DNA of 53,618 nucleotides, taken from NCBI GenBank assembly GCA_944323055.1, contig CALUQZ010000008.1, positions 1 to 53,618 of the forward strand, given 5' to 3'. The DNA comes from an uncultured Acholeplasmatales bacterium. Its GTDB lineage: Bacteria > Bacillota_I > Bacilli_A > Acholeplasmatales > Anaeroplasmataceae. Shown here piece by piece: positions 8,089 through 17,530 of this stretch. The notes under the pieces were generated by a model. That model did not search any database. It worked only from the letters and a program-made list of their open reading frames with translations, and was not told where the DNA came from. Made by a program: the position numbers and the translations under genes. Numbering within the stretch: position 1 is the first letter of the stretch; every line of letters begins with the position of its first letter.

Positions 8089-8294
8089 TTTTTAATTTCC
8101 TCTGTCTTAACAGCTATAAGTGAGTAGCCAAAAAAATCAAGTGCTTGCATAACTTTATCAATTCTAGCTGTAGATTTAGCTCTTTCTAATTCTCTAACAA
8201 ACCGTAATCCTAGCCCTGATCTTATAGCAAATTCAACCTGAGTTAAATTATGTTTTTTCCTTTCTTCTTTAATTATTTTAGCTATATTTTTCAC
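8085..8294 (-). CDS. hipB: HipB-like HTH regulator
   Basis: 69 residues, an XRE/HipB helix-turn-helix (IIKEERKKHNLTQVEFAIRSGLG, RFVRELER) and a short tail. Start GTG 8294 behind AAAGGTGG. In HipBST, HipB is the DNA-binding member that represses the operon; a palindrome resembling the HipB operator lies just upstream. Confidence 0.85.
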   Translation of the reverse strand: MKNIAKIIKEERKKHNLTQVEFAIRSGLGLRFVRELERAKSTARIDKVMQALDFFGYSLIAVKTEEIKK

Positions 8295-8303
8295 AATACC
8301 ACC

Positions 8304-8327
8304 TTTTATACCTTTTAGGGTATAAAA
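8304..8327. promoter_or_regulatory. HipB-type operator palindrome
   Basis: TTTTATACC (8304-8312) and GGTATAAAA (8319-8327), a perfect 9-bp inverted repeat with 6-base spacer, 10 bases before the hipB start. The core TATACC-N6-GGTATA resembles the E. coli HipB operator TATCC-N8-GGATA. Confidence 0.7.
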
Positions 8328-8397
8328 TATTAATAAAATAACTATAATATAATTATATTTTCTTTACAATCATTTATTTAGAGCTTTATAAGCATTA

Positions 8398-8421
8398 ACA
8401 TCCGAGTAATTACCCGGATGT
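8398..8421 (-). terminator. Hairpin behind the isomerase-fold gene
   Basis: ACATCCG (8398-8404) / CGGATGT (8415-8421), directly behind the stop codon at 8423-8425. The T tract is poor leftward and slightly better rightward, so termination is probable but not certain. Confidence 0.5.
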
Positions 8422-8422
8422 T

Positions 8423-9583
8423 TTAGATATTAGCTAAAAAATCTTCTAATTCTTTTTTATATTCTCCATAAATAATAACATGATGATTACCATATGGTCT
8501 AGTTAAAAAGTAATCAATATCACTATCAATTTTTACTTCTATTTGGGTCCTACATAAATTATTTTCTTCTAAATTATTTATTATAGTACCTGTAGTAATA
8601 AAATAGTGTTTTAAATCATTAGATAATTTAAATATAGTAACTTTTTCTTCTTTTAATTTACCTCTTATAGCTACGCCAATACCTGATTCAAAATGAGTAT
8701 CTAATGTGTAAGATTTAGTCATATTTAAAGGTAATGTACAATGAGCTAAAACCATTTTACTATTAATAACATCTATTCTGCTTGGATTAGCTTGAAAACC
8801 ACAAGAATTAAATAATTCGTTCAAAATATACATACTAATCATAGTAGGTATGTCACCTTCACAAGCAGCAACAATGTTTAAAGAATTTAAATGAGCTAAG
8901 CTAAGACAAGCTGTCGTTTTAATTGTATTTAATAAGTCAAAACAACGAATAGTTAGTCCATCTAAATTATATTTCTTTTTAATATCTGTTAAAACTGTTA
9001 ATAATTTTTTGGCTTTATCTAATTCTTTTTGGTCAAATTTTAAATCATTTAAACCTTCATATACACTAGCATTAGAATAATTAGCTATTACTTCGTTAAT
9101 ATCTATATCTATTAATTCAATGTTATAATATCTTTTAGCATCATCATAGTTAACATTACTCGCAATTAACCAATCACTAGGCTTACCAATAACACCTAAT
9201 CTTTTAGGAGTTAATTTAAAAGCTAAACTTTTAATTTTACCAGCTAAATAGTTAATATCTCCATGTAAAATTTGACCATTCTTATGATGTTCTTTTAAAT
9301 ATGATAATATTTCTATAGATGCAGCTAAAGAGTTATTATTACCTGAAGTTAATAGATAATAAGGTTCTTTTAAATTATTTAATTCTTCTAAAAATATTTG
9401 TTCAGAACCACCACTTAATATTAATATTAAAGATAGATCAGCATTATATAATTCTTTAATATCAACTATATTTATATCAGCTTTAGTTGCTTTTTCTAAA
9501 TCATTAATAAATGTCTTAGTTAAGGTATTAATTATTTCTTTATTATGTAATTTAGATACAATAGGGTATATATTTATTTTCAT
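8423..9583 (-). CDS. FucI/AraA-fold sugar isomerase-like protein
   Basis: 386 residues. The arrangement fits the L-fucose/L-arabinose isomerase superfamily: an N-terminal Rossmann-like half (LSLILILSGGSEQIF), a central DGLTIRCFDLL strand and the helix-turn AACEGDIPTMISM, where E and D stand where these enzymes bind metal. The C-terminal barrel ends with RPYGNHHVIIYG. It is shorter than FucI (about 590) and closer to the compact uncharacterised members. No sugar operon surrounds it, so the substrate cannot be inferred. Confidence 0.65.
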   Translation of the reverse strand: MKINIYPIVSKLHNKEIINTLTKTFINDLEKATKADINIVDIKELYNADLSLILILSGGSEQIFLEELNNLKEPYYLLTSGNNNSLAASIEILSYLKEHHKNGQILHGDINYLAGKIKSLAFKLTPKRLGVIGKPSDWLIASNVNYDDAKRYYNIELIDIDINEVIANYSNASVYEGLNDLKFDQKELDKAKKLLTVLTDIKKKYNLDGLTIRCFDLLNTIKTTACLSLAHLNSLNIVAACEGDIPTMISMYILNELFNSCGFQANPSRIDVINSKMVLAHCTLPLNMTKSYTLDTHFESGIGVAIRGKLKEEKVTIFKLSNDLKHYFITTGTIINNLEENNLCRTQIEVKIDSDIDYFLTRPYGNHHVIIYGEYKKELEDFLANI

Positions 9584-9660
9584 TTTATCATCCTTTACTA
9601 TATTTTATTAATACGAGTATAGCATAATTTTTATTAAACATAAATAATTAAATGCTAAAA

Positions 9661-9680
9661 GAGAGTACTAAAAGTACTCC
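9661..9680 (-). terminator. Terminator of the nuclease/transport gene set
   Basis: Minus strand GAGTACT-TTT-AGTACTC (9663-9679) followed by TCTTTTAG. It lies directly behind the TAG stop of the endonuclease gene. Confidence 0.75.
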
Positions 9681-11471
9681 CTAATCAACATAAGTTAAAA
9701 TAAAGTTATTCATTCCCATTCTAGGGGTTGAACCAGTAATGACGATAGCTAAATAGCCTGAATAAGGTGTAGTAAAACTATAGAAAACATTATCACCTTC
9801 AGCAATTTCTAATGTATCTAATAATGTATAATTAATTCCATCACTAGATACTAAGAAATTAAGGTCATCTATACCTTTATATAAAACCGTAATGTCAAAA
9901 GTTAATCTTACTAGATTGTTAACATTAAATTCTAAAACACTAAAATTAGACCAATTAGAAACATTATATTTATCATCTGGTTTAATATAATTATTATTAT
10001 TAGAACCTAAAATAAAGCCATTACCAGTACCATGATTAGAGGCATAAAAGGAAATACCATTAATTGTAGCTGTAGTGTTTTTTAAATAACTTGTTCCATT
10101 ACCTGGGAAAGTAGTTAAATCATATTCTACGTTATTATAACCTAATAAAGCTTCATATTCTTCTATTTTAGATGATAGTAAATCATAATTTGTAATCTTA
10201 GTTTTATCAGCATATGTTAAAGCATCATATCTAGATTTTAAAGAATCTAATAATTCTTTATCTTCTAAAGTAATAGTTTTATCTCTTAATGCTTCAATAT
10301 CAGAGATTAATTCACTTACTGTTGTGTCTTCTTCAACTTCTTGACTTACTTTTTCTAAAACATTGTTTTCTGTTACACCTAATTCTTTACTTTCATCTTC
10401 ATATAAATAGTAAACAAATTCAGGATGGTCAATATAAGGATTACGATTCCCTTGATATGTATAAACAACTTCATTTCTTTTTATTTCTGTTTCAGAAACC
10501 GGGTCTTCATAATGCCATTTAACTAAAGTATCTAATTTTCCTAGAGTAGGACTACTACCATAACTACCAGTATTATCTAAAGTTAATGTCAATGTGTTAT
10601 CATGATATCTAGTAACCATATAAAATAACATTCTAGCAACATCGCCTTTAACTTCATCACGTGGTTCAAAAACACTACCTGTCCATTTATTGCCGTATTC
10701 ATCAGAATTAGTAGGATTAGTAACTTCATCAAAATAACTATTATTACGACTGCTATTAATATTCTTTTCACTAGCTCTTAAATGATGAGCATCGGAATAA
10801 GCTGTATAACTTTCATCATCAAAACCATGAGATTTAGCCCATACATGTTCTCTATTCCAAACTCTACCATTATCAGTATTTCCACTACCATCTCTAGCAT
10901 TTATATCTATTAACATACCAGTATAAATACATTCAACATTATTTTCATCATAAGCATCTGATTCACTTAAAACATCCCATACTTCTTTATAAGTTAAATG
11001 GTTTGTATGTGTATCAACTACAATGCTATTTAAAGTAGTAAAGAAATCATCATAATTATTGAAACTACCAGTCATATCACTATAATAACCAGTATATGTT
11101 ACATCACTTGGTAGTATTGATGTATTAAGTGGTAAGACAGCAATGTTAAATATAGCGTTTCTATTTTCCTCATTATAAGTTATATTAGCTGTTAATATTA
11201 CTTCTTGTGTTGTATCAGTTTGTGTAACTATAGCTTTATTATTATTAATTGTTATTGCTTCATTATTTGAAGACCAAATAATATCTACAGTATATTCATC
11301 ATAAGATACTTTAGTTTCTAATATAAAATCATCCGTTACTTCAGTTGGAATATCTAATTTATTTAGATTATTTAATAAATTATCAGCTATTTGTTCATCT
11401 GTTAAACTATTATTACAAGAAGATAATAATATTATTAAAACTAATGATATAAGTGTAAATATTTTTTTCAT
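9681..11471 (-). CDS. Secreted endonuclease I-family lipoprotein
   Basis: 596 residues. Lipoprotein signal with cleavage before Cys19 (LLSSC). Residues about 30-110 form an Ig-like domain (VDIIWSSNNEAI, typical of atrophied bacterial Ig modules). The catalytic endonuclease I (EndA/NucM) domain spans about 130-360, with NREHVWAKSHGF near 206-217, SDAHHLRA near 226 and GDVARMLFYM. These enzymes cleave DNA and RNA nonspecifically with a beta-beta-alpha-metal site. A helical linker and a C-terminal beta domain (about 445-596) follow, likely for surface or substrate binding. Last of the leftward set behind the CUT1 transporter; a hairpin precedes it, so its level may be lower. Confidence 0.8.
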   Translation of the reverse strand: MKKIFTLISLVLIILLSSCNNSLTDEQIADNLLNNLNKLDIPTEVTDDFILETKVSYDEYTVDIIWSSNNEAITINNNKAIVTQTDTTQEVILTANITYNEENRNAIFNIAVLPLNTSILPSDVTYTGYYSDMTGSFNNYDDFFTTLNSIVVDTHTNHLTYKEVWDVLSESDAYDENNVECIYTGMLIDINARDGSGNTDNGRVWNREHVWAKSHGFDDESYTAYSDAHHLRASEKNINSSRNNSYFDEVTNPTNSDEYGNKWTGSVFEPRDEVKGDVARMLFYMVTRYHDNTLTLTLDNTGSYGSSPTLGKLDTLVKWHYEDPVSETEIKRNEVVYTYQGNRNPYIDHPEFVYYLYEDESKELGVTENNVLEKVSQEVEEDTTVSELISDIEALRDKTITLEDKELLDSLKSRYDALTYADKTKITNYDLLSSKIEEYEALLGYNNVEYDLTTFPGNGTSYLKNTTATINGISFYASNHGTGNGFILGSNNNNYIKPDDKYNVSNWSNFSVLEFNVNNLVRLTFDITVLYKGIDDLNFLVSSDGINYTLLDTLEIAEGDNVFYSFTTPYSGYLAIVITGSTPRMGMNNFILTYVD

Positions 11472-11490
11472 ATAAATCCTTTGAAAAAAT

Positions 11491-11517
11491 AAAGGAAGTT
11501 AGATAATATTCTAACTC
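11491..11517 (-). terminator. Internal hairpin terminator/attenuator
   Basis: Minus strand GTTAGA (11510-11515) / TCTAAC (11498-11503) extended by GG/CC, then TTTATTTTTT. It lies between the OB-lipoprotein and the endonuclease gene and probably cuts part of the transcripts. Confidence 0.7.
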
Positions 11518-11539
11518 CCCTTATTATATTGTTTCTCAA

Positions 11540-13951
11540 TTATTCAGTAAATACAAATTTAATAGATTCAACTCTAACTTGTTTACCTGATATATTAGAA
11601 ATAGTTACAACATCAGCAGCGTCTAAAGTGATTTCAAATTCATATTTATCTGCTGAAACTACTTCTTGAACTTGACCATTAACTGTTAAAGCTCCGCCAG
11701 TTTTATTCTTAGCACAAGTAATTACTATGGATTTAACTTTCTTATTAGCCCAATCAAAAGTAATAGAAGTACCATTTCCATTAGTAGAATATATACCAAT
11801 GTAGCCTGAATAAATTGCTAATACTGAAGCATTATCTTCTTCTAAATTAGCGACATTATTATTAACTGTAATATTAACATCATCTTCGCTTAAGCCTAAA
11901 TATGATGCACAGTTTTCAGTTTCTGTTGGCTTAATTTCATTAGCTTTAGGAGTAACTGTAACTTCACTACCTAATGGTTCAACTGGTTCTGGTTCACCTT
12001 CAGCAACTAATACAACACCATCAGTTGAAATTGGTGATATTTGAAGATTGTTAAAACAATTCACATAGCCAGTAACGTCATACGTATTACCTGCAACTAA
12101 ATTTACTGAAGCTGTAGCGAAATATTTATCTGTATAGAAATTAATAGAACCATTTCCAACAACTAATTTACTACCATCATATACAGCACCTTTAACAGTT
12201 ACATACATACCTTGATATGTATTATCTAGCTTTCCTGCTGATACTACACTAGTAATATCAGTAGGAGTAACTGGAGTAGTTTCTTCACCTAATGTAACGG
12301 CTGTATCTAAATCTGCAGCATCAAATACTAATTCAAATTTACCATTAAATGTATCTTTTTCACCATTAATAGTAACAGTATGATTAACTACAAATTTTGC
12401 ATTCCAAGCGGCTTTATTAGTGTTTCTTACGTAAACATAATAAGCACCTTCAGTACCTTGAACTAATGCCATACCAGTACCATTATCATCACCACCGCTC
12501 CAACCAACAGCATAAACTACACCAGTTGCACCTGTGATTTGAGCTCCATCTTCACCTTGAATATAAGTTTCCCAAGCAGATAATTTCTTTGTTGTAAATT
12601 CAACTGCCTTAGAATATGTAAATGAACCTGCAGTAGCAGTAATTGTTAAAGATACAGTTTCTTTTGTTTCAGCAGGAGTTACAGTTAACTTATTATTAGC
12701 TAATGTAACTGTTTTTGGTTCTCCTTCTAGTGCATATGATAAAGTAACATCTGTATAAGTTGTACCGGTAGCTGGTAAAGTTACTTCTGCATTATTAGAA
12801 TATTGACTAGCAATTAATGGAGAAGCTTCATTAATTGCTGAACTTGCTTTTTCAGCATCAGATACACTTGGAGCACCTGCATCTTTAGTTACATCATCAG
12901 TAGAAATCATTTGTAATTGATATGTACCATTATACCAAGTAGAGAATCCACTAACAGTTACATAATCACCTACTTTGATTTCAGCTTTAATCTTATCACT
13001 AATATCTTGAGCTGTTGTATCATCAGTATCGTATGGAGTTAAATACTTTGTAGTTACAAAACTAACTTTTTGACCTGCTCTTACACCTTCAATAAGTGTT
13101 TGAACACTAGAAGGTTTAGAGCCTGATAAATCTAATTCAGCAACTTTTGTTACTTCTATACCAGATAATGTTGCATAAATAGCAGTATTTAATGTCATAG
13201 TAACTTCATCATTTAAAATGAAATCATTAGTAACATCTTTCTTTTCAATCGTAGTAATTGGTTCTAATGAATCATTAGCAACTAATGAACCGCCACTACC
13301 AATTTGACGAGCACCATTATAAGTATCTACTTCACCGCTAACAGTTACTGGATCACCAACTTTAATTGATGCAGATAATTCAGCAGTTAACTTTGTTTGA
13401 TATGCGTAGAATCCACCTTTACCACTTTCGTGTAGAATGTAGAAATTACGTTGTTTATTGCCTTGCCATTCTGATTCTGGTGACATATAAGCAACCCAAC
13501 CAGATAATTCTACAGAACTTCCATCTTGAGCAGTAAGATAGAAGTTTTCTAAAGCTTCTTCTGGTTTAATAAATCTAGATACTAATACTTTAAAGTCCTT
13601 TGTAGCTGTTGCATCATTATATGTTAAAGATGCAGTAAATGTAACAGCTGTACTTACTTCTAATTGTGTAACATCAGCTAAATAAGAACCATCATCTTGC
13701 TTACTAAACTTTAATGCTTCTTCATTACTTGAAGACCATGATAAATCAACAGAGACATCTAAATATGATAATGTACCTGGAACAGTAAAATCTCCTGCGA
13801 CTTCTGTACCATTTTCATTAATTATTAATCTCTTCATTAAATCGCTAGCTGTACCTTCAAATTTTTCTGTATCGTCAGAACATGAAGCTAAAGTGAAAAC
13901 ACCTAATACTACAGCAACTAAAGCAACTAATAGTTTTGATATTTTTTTCAT
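11540..13951 (-). CDS. Large surface lipoprotein with OB-like and Ig-like domains
   Basis: 803 residues. Lipobox LASC (Cys24). An Ig-like domain (about 45-125, VDLSWSSSNEEAL) is followed by repeated domains of the type found next to extracellular nucleases of the YhcR group: GWVAYM...NFYILH...VGDPVTVSGEVDTYNGARQI (about 150-225), then ATLSGIEV...VGDYVTVSGFSTWYNGTYQL, then GVVYAVGW...TVNGEKDTFNGKFEL and a fourth copy. Each has the OB-fold rhythm K-V-G-D-x-V-T-V-S-G. No catalytic motif is seen. Likely role: holding nucleic acid at the cell surface for the neighbouring nucleases. Better codon and GC balance than the toxin island, suggesting strong expression. Confidence 0.7.
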   Translation of the reverse strand: MKKISKLLVALVAVVLGVFTLASCSDDTEKFEGTASDLMKRLIINENGTEVAGDFTVPGTLSYLDVSVDLSWSSSNEEALKFSKQDDGSYLADVTQLEVSTAVTFTASLTYNDATATKDFKVLVSRFIKPEEALENFYLTAQDGSSVELSGWVAYMSPESEWQGNKQRNFYILHESGKGGFYAYQTKLTAELSASIKVGDPVTVSGEVDTYNGARQIGSGGSLVANDSLEPITTIEKKDVTNDFILNDEVTMTLNTAIYATLSGIEVTKVAELDLSGSKPSSVQTLIEGVRAGQKVSFVTTKYLTPYDTDDTTAQDISDKIKAEIKVGDYVTVSGFSTWYNGTYQLQMISTDDVTKDAGAPSVSDAEKASSAINEASPLIASQYSNNAEVTLPATGTTYTDVTLSYALEGEPKTVTLANNKLTVTPAETKETVSLTITATAGSFTYSKAVEFTTKKLSAWETYIQGEDGAQITGATGVVYAVGWSGGDDNGTGMALVQGTEGAYYVYVRNTNKAAWNAKFVVNHTVTINGEKDTFNGKFELVFDAADLDTAVTLGEETTPVTPTDITSVVSAGKLDNTYQGMYVTVKGAVYDGSKLVVGNGSINFYTDKYFATASVNLVAGNTYDVTGYVNCFNNLQISPISTDGVVLVAEGEPEPVEPLGSEVTVTPKANEIKPTETENCASYLGLSEDDVNITVNNNVANLEEDNASVLAIYSGYIGIYSTNGNGTSITFDWANKKVKSIVITCAKNKTGGALTVNGQVQEVVSADKYEFEITLDAADVVTISNISGKQVRVESIKFVFTE

Positions 13952-13968
13952 TTTTTTCTCCTTGAAAA

Positions 13969-15153
13969 TTATGCAATGGACATATCAGACAAATCTCTAA
14001 CAACAAAGTTTATTTCTAAATCATCTGAAGATGTGCCATTTTCATTAAAGCCAAAACATTTTACGTTTTTACCAATATAATCATTGACATTAATTGTTTC
14101 TGTTTTAGGAACTGTAAATGTTACATTAACAACTTCATCTTGTCTTAAACGAGCAGTAGTTCCTTCAAAAACGTAATTGTTTCCTTCTTCTTTTACATTT
14201 GAAATAAGTATATTTTCAAATGAATATCTAGGTCTACCACTATTAACACTATAACCAAATGTTAAGTAATATCCTTGAGTAATAAGAGCTGAATTCTCAC
14301 CCTCTAATAAGTTGTATCTTATACCAGATACTTGGTACTCACCATTATATTCTTGAACAGTACCTACAATTTTTACTAAGTTACCTTGTACTGATAAGAA
14401 GGTAGCAGATGTGTTATGTAAATAAACAGTGAATGAATAATCTGTACCATCTATTTGTTGAGTAACTGTAACATAATCACCATCAATACTAGATATATAG
14501 CCATCAAACATTACCATTTTATAGTAAAGTTCGTCTTTATGTTCGTTAATATATTTTAAATCAGTATCTAGTGGTGTTCCAGAATATAAAGGATCATCTT
14601 CATCTGACCAAATGTGTAATTTATTCTTTTCAGCAGCAGCTTCTGCCTTATTAAAATATTCTAAATATTTACCACTGGCCTTAGATGTATTTTTTGAATA
14701 GCCATTTTCAACTAATTCTAAACATAGATTTCTGTATTCAGCATCATCACTTGATTTATACCATACATATCCTAAATATCTTCCATATGTATCCTTTTCA
14801 GGTGTAGCTGAATTACTTTCAATCACAATGCTTGTAGCATTCTCTAATTTTTCTTTTGTATATTGAGAAGCAGCTAATCCCCATTTATCTACATCGCCTG
14901 TAGATTCTGGCGTATCAACACTAAAAAATCTTAATGTAATAGTAGCTGTAGCATCTGAAAAATTAGCAGTATCACCATCTGTAGCACGTAACAATTTTAC
15001 TTCGCCTATGCCATCTTTTAAGAAAGTTTTGTTTTCTAAATCTGTTGTATCTAATTTTAAAGTTCCTGTGATATCTCCACTACAACTTGTTAAAGTTATA
15101 GTGAAGACAATCATCAAGAATAAACTAGTAAAGATTTTTATAACTTTACTCAT
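13969..15153 (-). CDS. Secreted thermonuclease (SNase) lipoprotein
   Basis: 394 residues. Lipobox TSC near Cys24. The staphylococcal-nuclease domain covers about 50-190: GEVKLLRATDGDTANF, ITLRFFSVDTPES (catalytic arginine and metal aspartates), DTYGRYLGYVWY (second catalytic arginine), ELVENGYSK. It hydrolyses DNA/RNA to 3'-mononucleotides with calcium. The C-terminal half has two OB-like domains (DGYISSIDGDYVTVTQQIDG; GNLVKIVGTVQEYNGEYQV), like those of the neighbouring lipoprotein. It lies 18 bases behind the substrate-binding protein, in the same operon. Confidence 0.85.
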   Translation of the reverse strand: MSKVIKIFTSLFLMIVFTITLTSCSGDITGTLKLDTTDLENKTFLKDGIGEVKLLRATDGDTANFSDATATITLRFFSVDTPESTGDVDKWGLAASQYTKEKLENATSIVIESNSATPEKDTYGRYLGYVWYKSSDDAEYRNLCLELVENGYSKNTSKASGKYLEYFNKAEAAAEKNKLHIWSDEDDPLYSGTPLDTDLKYINEHKDELYYKMVMFDGYISSIDGDYVTVTQQIDGTDYSFTVYLHNTSATFLSVQGNLVKIVGTVQEYNGEYQVSGIRYNLLEGENSALITQGYYLTFGYSVNSGRPRYSFENILISNVKEEGNNYVFEGTTARLRQDEVVNVTFTVPKTETINVNDYIGKNVKCFGFNENGTSSDDLEINFVVRDLSDMSIA

Positions 15154-15171
15154 ATTAACAATTTCCTACAT

Positions 15172-16539
15172 TTAGAAATTGCATAGGTCATATGCGTCTT
15201 GTAGTGCTTCTTCTGGTGTTTTATTATCTGTTAATACTGCATTTAAGGCATTACCAACTTCTGAACGAGCTTTATTAGAACCACTGAAAGCTGGTGAAAC
15301 GAAATATGATTCAAAATTGCCTAATGCATATTTAATAGTTTGAGCAATTGGATCATCACTATCTAACCATGAGCTATAATCTGCAACATTTTGAGCACTT
15401 AAACGTACTGGTAAATAACCAGAGTTTCTTGAGAATTGTGCTTGGAATTCAGGTTCTAATAATTCTTTAACAAATAACCAAGCAGCTCTTTCTTTAGCAT
15501 TAGCTTCTTCAGAATCACCTAAATCAAATAATACAAGAGATGGGCCTTGATTAATTGATTTTTTATTATCTGGTTCAACTTGAGGAATTGAAGTAACTCC
15601 TACTTCAAATAAATCATTTTTTGGAACTTGATGACTAGCACCAGCTGATGAACCAATTGAGAATACACAAGCTTCTGTAGCTTGAGGATTATCTACATTT
15701 CTTTCAGCAGTGAACAATCCTGATGTATAACCACCATAGATATCTTGAGTAGTGAATAAGCCTTCTTCAAATAAAGCTTTTAATTCAGTTAACATTTTAA
15801 CTGTATCACTATTATTGAATAAATAATGTGGTGCTGTAGCTGAAGTGTAATCATAACCATATTGTTCACATAATGTTATAAACCAGTTATCAACACTATC
15901 ATATCCCATAGGTACCCATTTATTACCATATGAGCTTTTTTCTATCGCACGGCATACACTCCAAAATTCATCCCAAGTCCAATTATCAATATTGTCTAGC
16001 ATTTCTTGAGTTAAGCCTACATTTTCTTTTACAATAGCTTCTAATGCTGTTATGTTATAATACATAACTTCTGTAGATTTAGATAATGGTACTGTGTACA
16101 TAGGGTCACTAGATGATGTACCACCAAAAGCTTGCCAACCTTCATTCCAATAACCAGGAATAAAATCAGCAATTTCATCGGCAGTATAACCGATTTCAGG
16201 GTCATTGATGTAAGTATTTAAATCAATAACTACTCCTGCTTCTAAATATTCAGCAACGTGATCTGGATAACAATATGCAATCGCAGGAACAGTACCAGCT
16301 GTAATATCAGCTATGACAGCTTCTTTAACACCATCATATCCACCACCTGGATTTTCAATAGTCACTTTATACTCTGATGTTTCATTAAATTTGTCAACAA
16401 CACCTTGTAATAAAGGGACGTTTTTATCACCAGCTGATGAATAGAAAATAACGCCAGCTGTATCATTATTACATGAAGTTAATGCAAGTGCACTAACGCC
16501 TACAAATAATGTAGTAGCAAATAATTTTGAATATTTCAT
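15172..16539 (-). CDS. ABC importer substrate-binding lipoprotein (CUT1 type)
   Basis: 455 residues with lipoprotein signal (ALTSCNND, Cys23) and the family-1 extracellular binding protein pattern: VIFYSSAGDKNVPLLQGVVDKF, AGTVPAIAYCYPDHV, YYNITALEA, WTWDEFW, W-x-F-V-K-E-L near the end. CUT1 systems usually import oligosaccharides or glycerophosphodiesters. Here two nuclease lipoproteins follow directly, so nucleosides, nucleotides or short oligonucleotides are possible ligands; the sequence alone does not decide. Confidence 0.85.
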   Translation of the reverse strand: MKYSKLFATTLFVGVSALALTSCNNDTAGVIFYSSAGDKNVPLLQGVVDKFNETSEYKVTIENPGGGYDGVKEAVIADITAGTVPAIAYCYPDHVAEYLEAGVVIDLNTYINDPEIGYTADEIADFIPGYWNEGWQAFGGTSSSDPMYTVPLSKSTEVMYYNITALEAIVKENVGLTQEMLDNIDNWTWDEFWSVCRAIEKSSYGNKWVPMGYDSVDNWFITLCEQYGYDYTSATAPHYLFNNSDTVKMLTELKALFEEGLFTTQDIYGGYTSGLFTAERNVDNPQATEACVFSIGSSAGASHQVPKNDLFEVGVTSIPQVEPDNKKSINQGPSLVLFDLGDSEEANAKERAAWLFVKELLEPEFQAQFSRNSGYLPVRLSAQNVADYSSWLDSDDPIAQTIKYALGNFESYFVSPAFSGSNKARSEVGNALNAVLTDNKTPEEALQDAYDLCNF

Positions 16540-16604
16540 CTTTTCTCCTTCTTTTCTTTACTTGCTTTATTATTTTTTTATATAATAACTAGCTACGCTA
16601 GATA

Positions 16605-17519
16605 TTACCCTTTTATACCGCTTCTTGATACACCACGCATGATGTATTTTCTAAAGCATAAGAATAAAACTAATAATGGAATTGTAATAATAACTGATGC
16701 AGCCATCTTTATCGGAATAATTGTCATTGAGGTAGAACCATCGGCTGGAATACCACTCTTACTCATCCAATTTGATAGCAATTGATAAGCACCACTCTTA
16801 TTAACTAATTGTGGCCAAATGTATGAGTTCCATACACCTATAATCTTTAATAAGAAAATAGATATTAAAGTAGGACTAGCAATTGGCACCATTACTTTAA
16901 ATAGATATTTAAAATCTGATACACCATCAATTTTAGCAGCTTTATATAATTCATCTGGAATTTGTTTAAAATTGTTTCTTAAAAGATAAATATAATAAAC
17001 ACTAATCATAAATGGTAATATCAAAGCTGTCAAAGTATTACGTAATTGCATATTTGTAATTGTAACAAAGTTAGTGATAGTAAATAATTCACCAGGAATC
17101 ATCATTGTTGCAAGTAATAACGTAAAAATTAAATTTTTACCTTTAAATTCTAACCTTGCAAATGCAAATGCCGTAAAAATTGTAACTAACATTCCAAGTA
17201 TAGTAGATGTTAAAGCTACTAAAATAGTGTTAATCAAAGCTGTAGTAAAATTTAAGCCTTGAACATCTCTTAAAAAAGCATCTGAATAATTTGACCACAC
17301 AACAGGTGATGGTAAAAGATCCGCAATTTCTCTAAAGTTGTTATATTGTGATTCTGTCATCAATGATGACAAAAGCATAAATATAAAAGGGAATATAGAA
17401 ACAATAGCTGCTATAGTAAGTATAATATATAAAATTGTTTGACTGGTGATATGTAACGCAGTCGTTTTTCTTTTAGTCTTCTTAACTGTTGCTTGATATG
17501 AACTAACCGTTGCTTGCAT
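16605..17519 (-). CDS. CUT1 ABC importer permease (UgpE/MalG type)
   Basis: 304 residues, six membrane helices and the inner-membrane permease loop EAA-type motif ELYKAAKIDGVSDFKYLFKVMVPI that docks on the ATPase. Partner of the next gene upstream, 11 bases apart. The cytoplasmic N-terminus (MQATVSSYQATVKK) resembles that of the partner (MQATVNELQ). Confidence 0.9.
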   Translation of the reverse strand: MQATVSSYQATVKKTKRKTTALHITSQTILYIILTIAAIVSIFPFIFMLLSSLMTESQYNNFREIADLLPSPVVWSNYSDAFLRDVQGLNFTTALINTILVALTSTILGMLVTIFTAFAFARLEFKGKNLIFTLLLATMMIPGELFTITNFVTITNMQLRNTLTALILPFMISVYYIYLLRNNFKQIPDELYKAAKIDGVSDFKYLFKVMVPIASPTLISIFLLKIIGVWNSYIWPQLVNKSGAYQLLSNWMSKSGIPADGSTSMTIIPIKMAASVIITIPLLVLFLCFRKYIMRGVSRSGIKG

Positions 17520-17530
17520 TATATCACCTC

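Noticed and set aside
10289-10771. Two ORFs within the endonuclease gene
   Set aside because: Shadows of a well-supported coding sequence with catalytic motifs.
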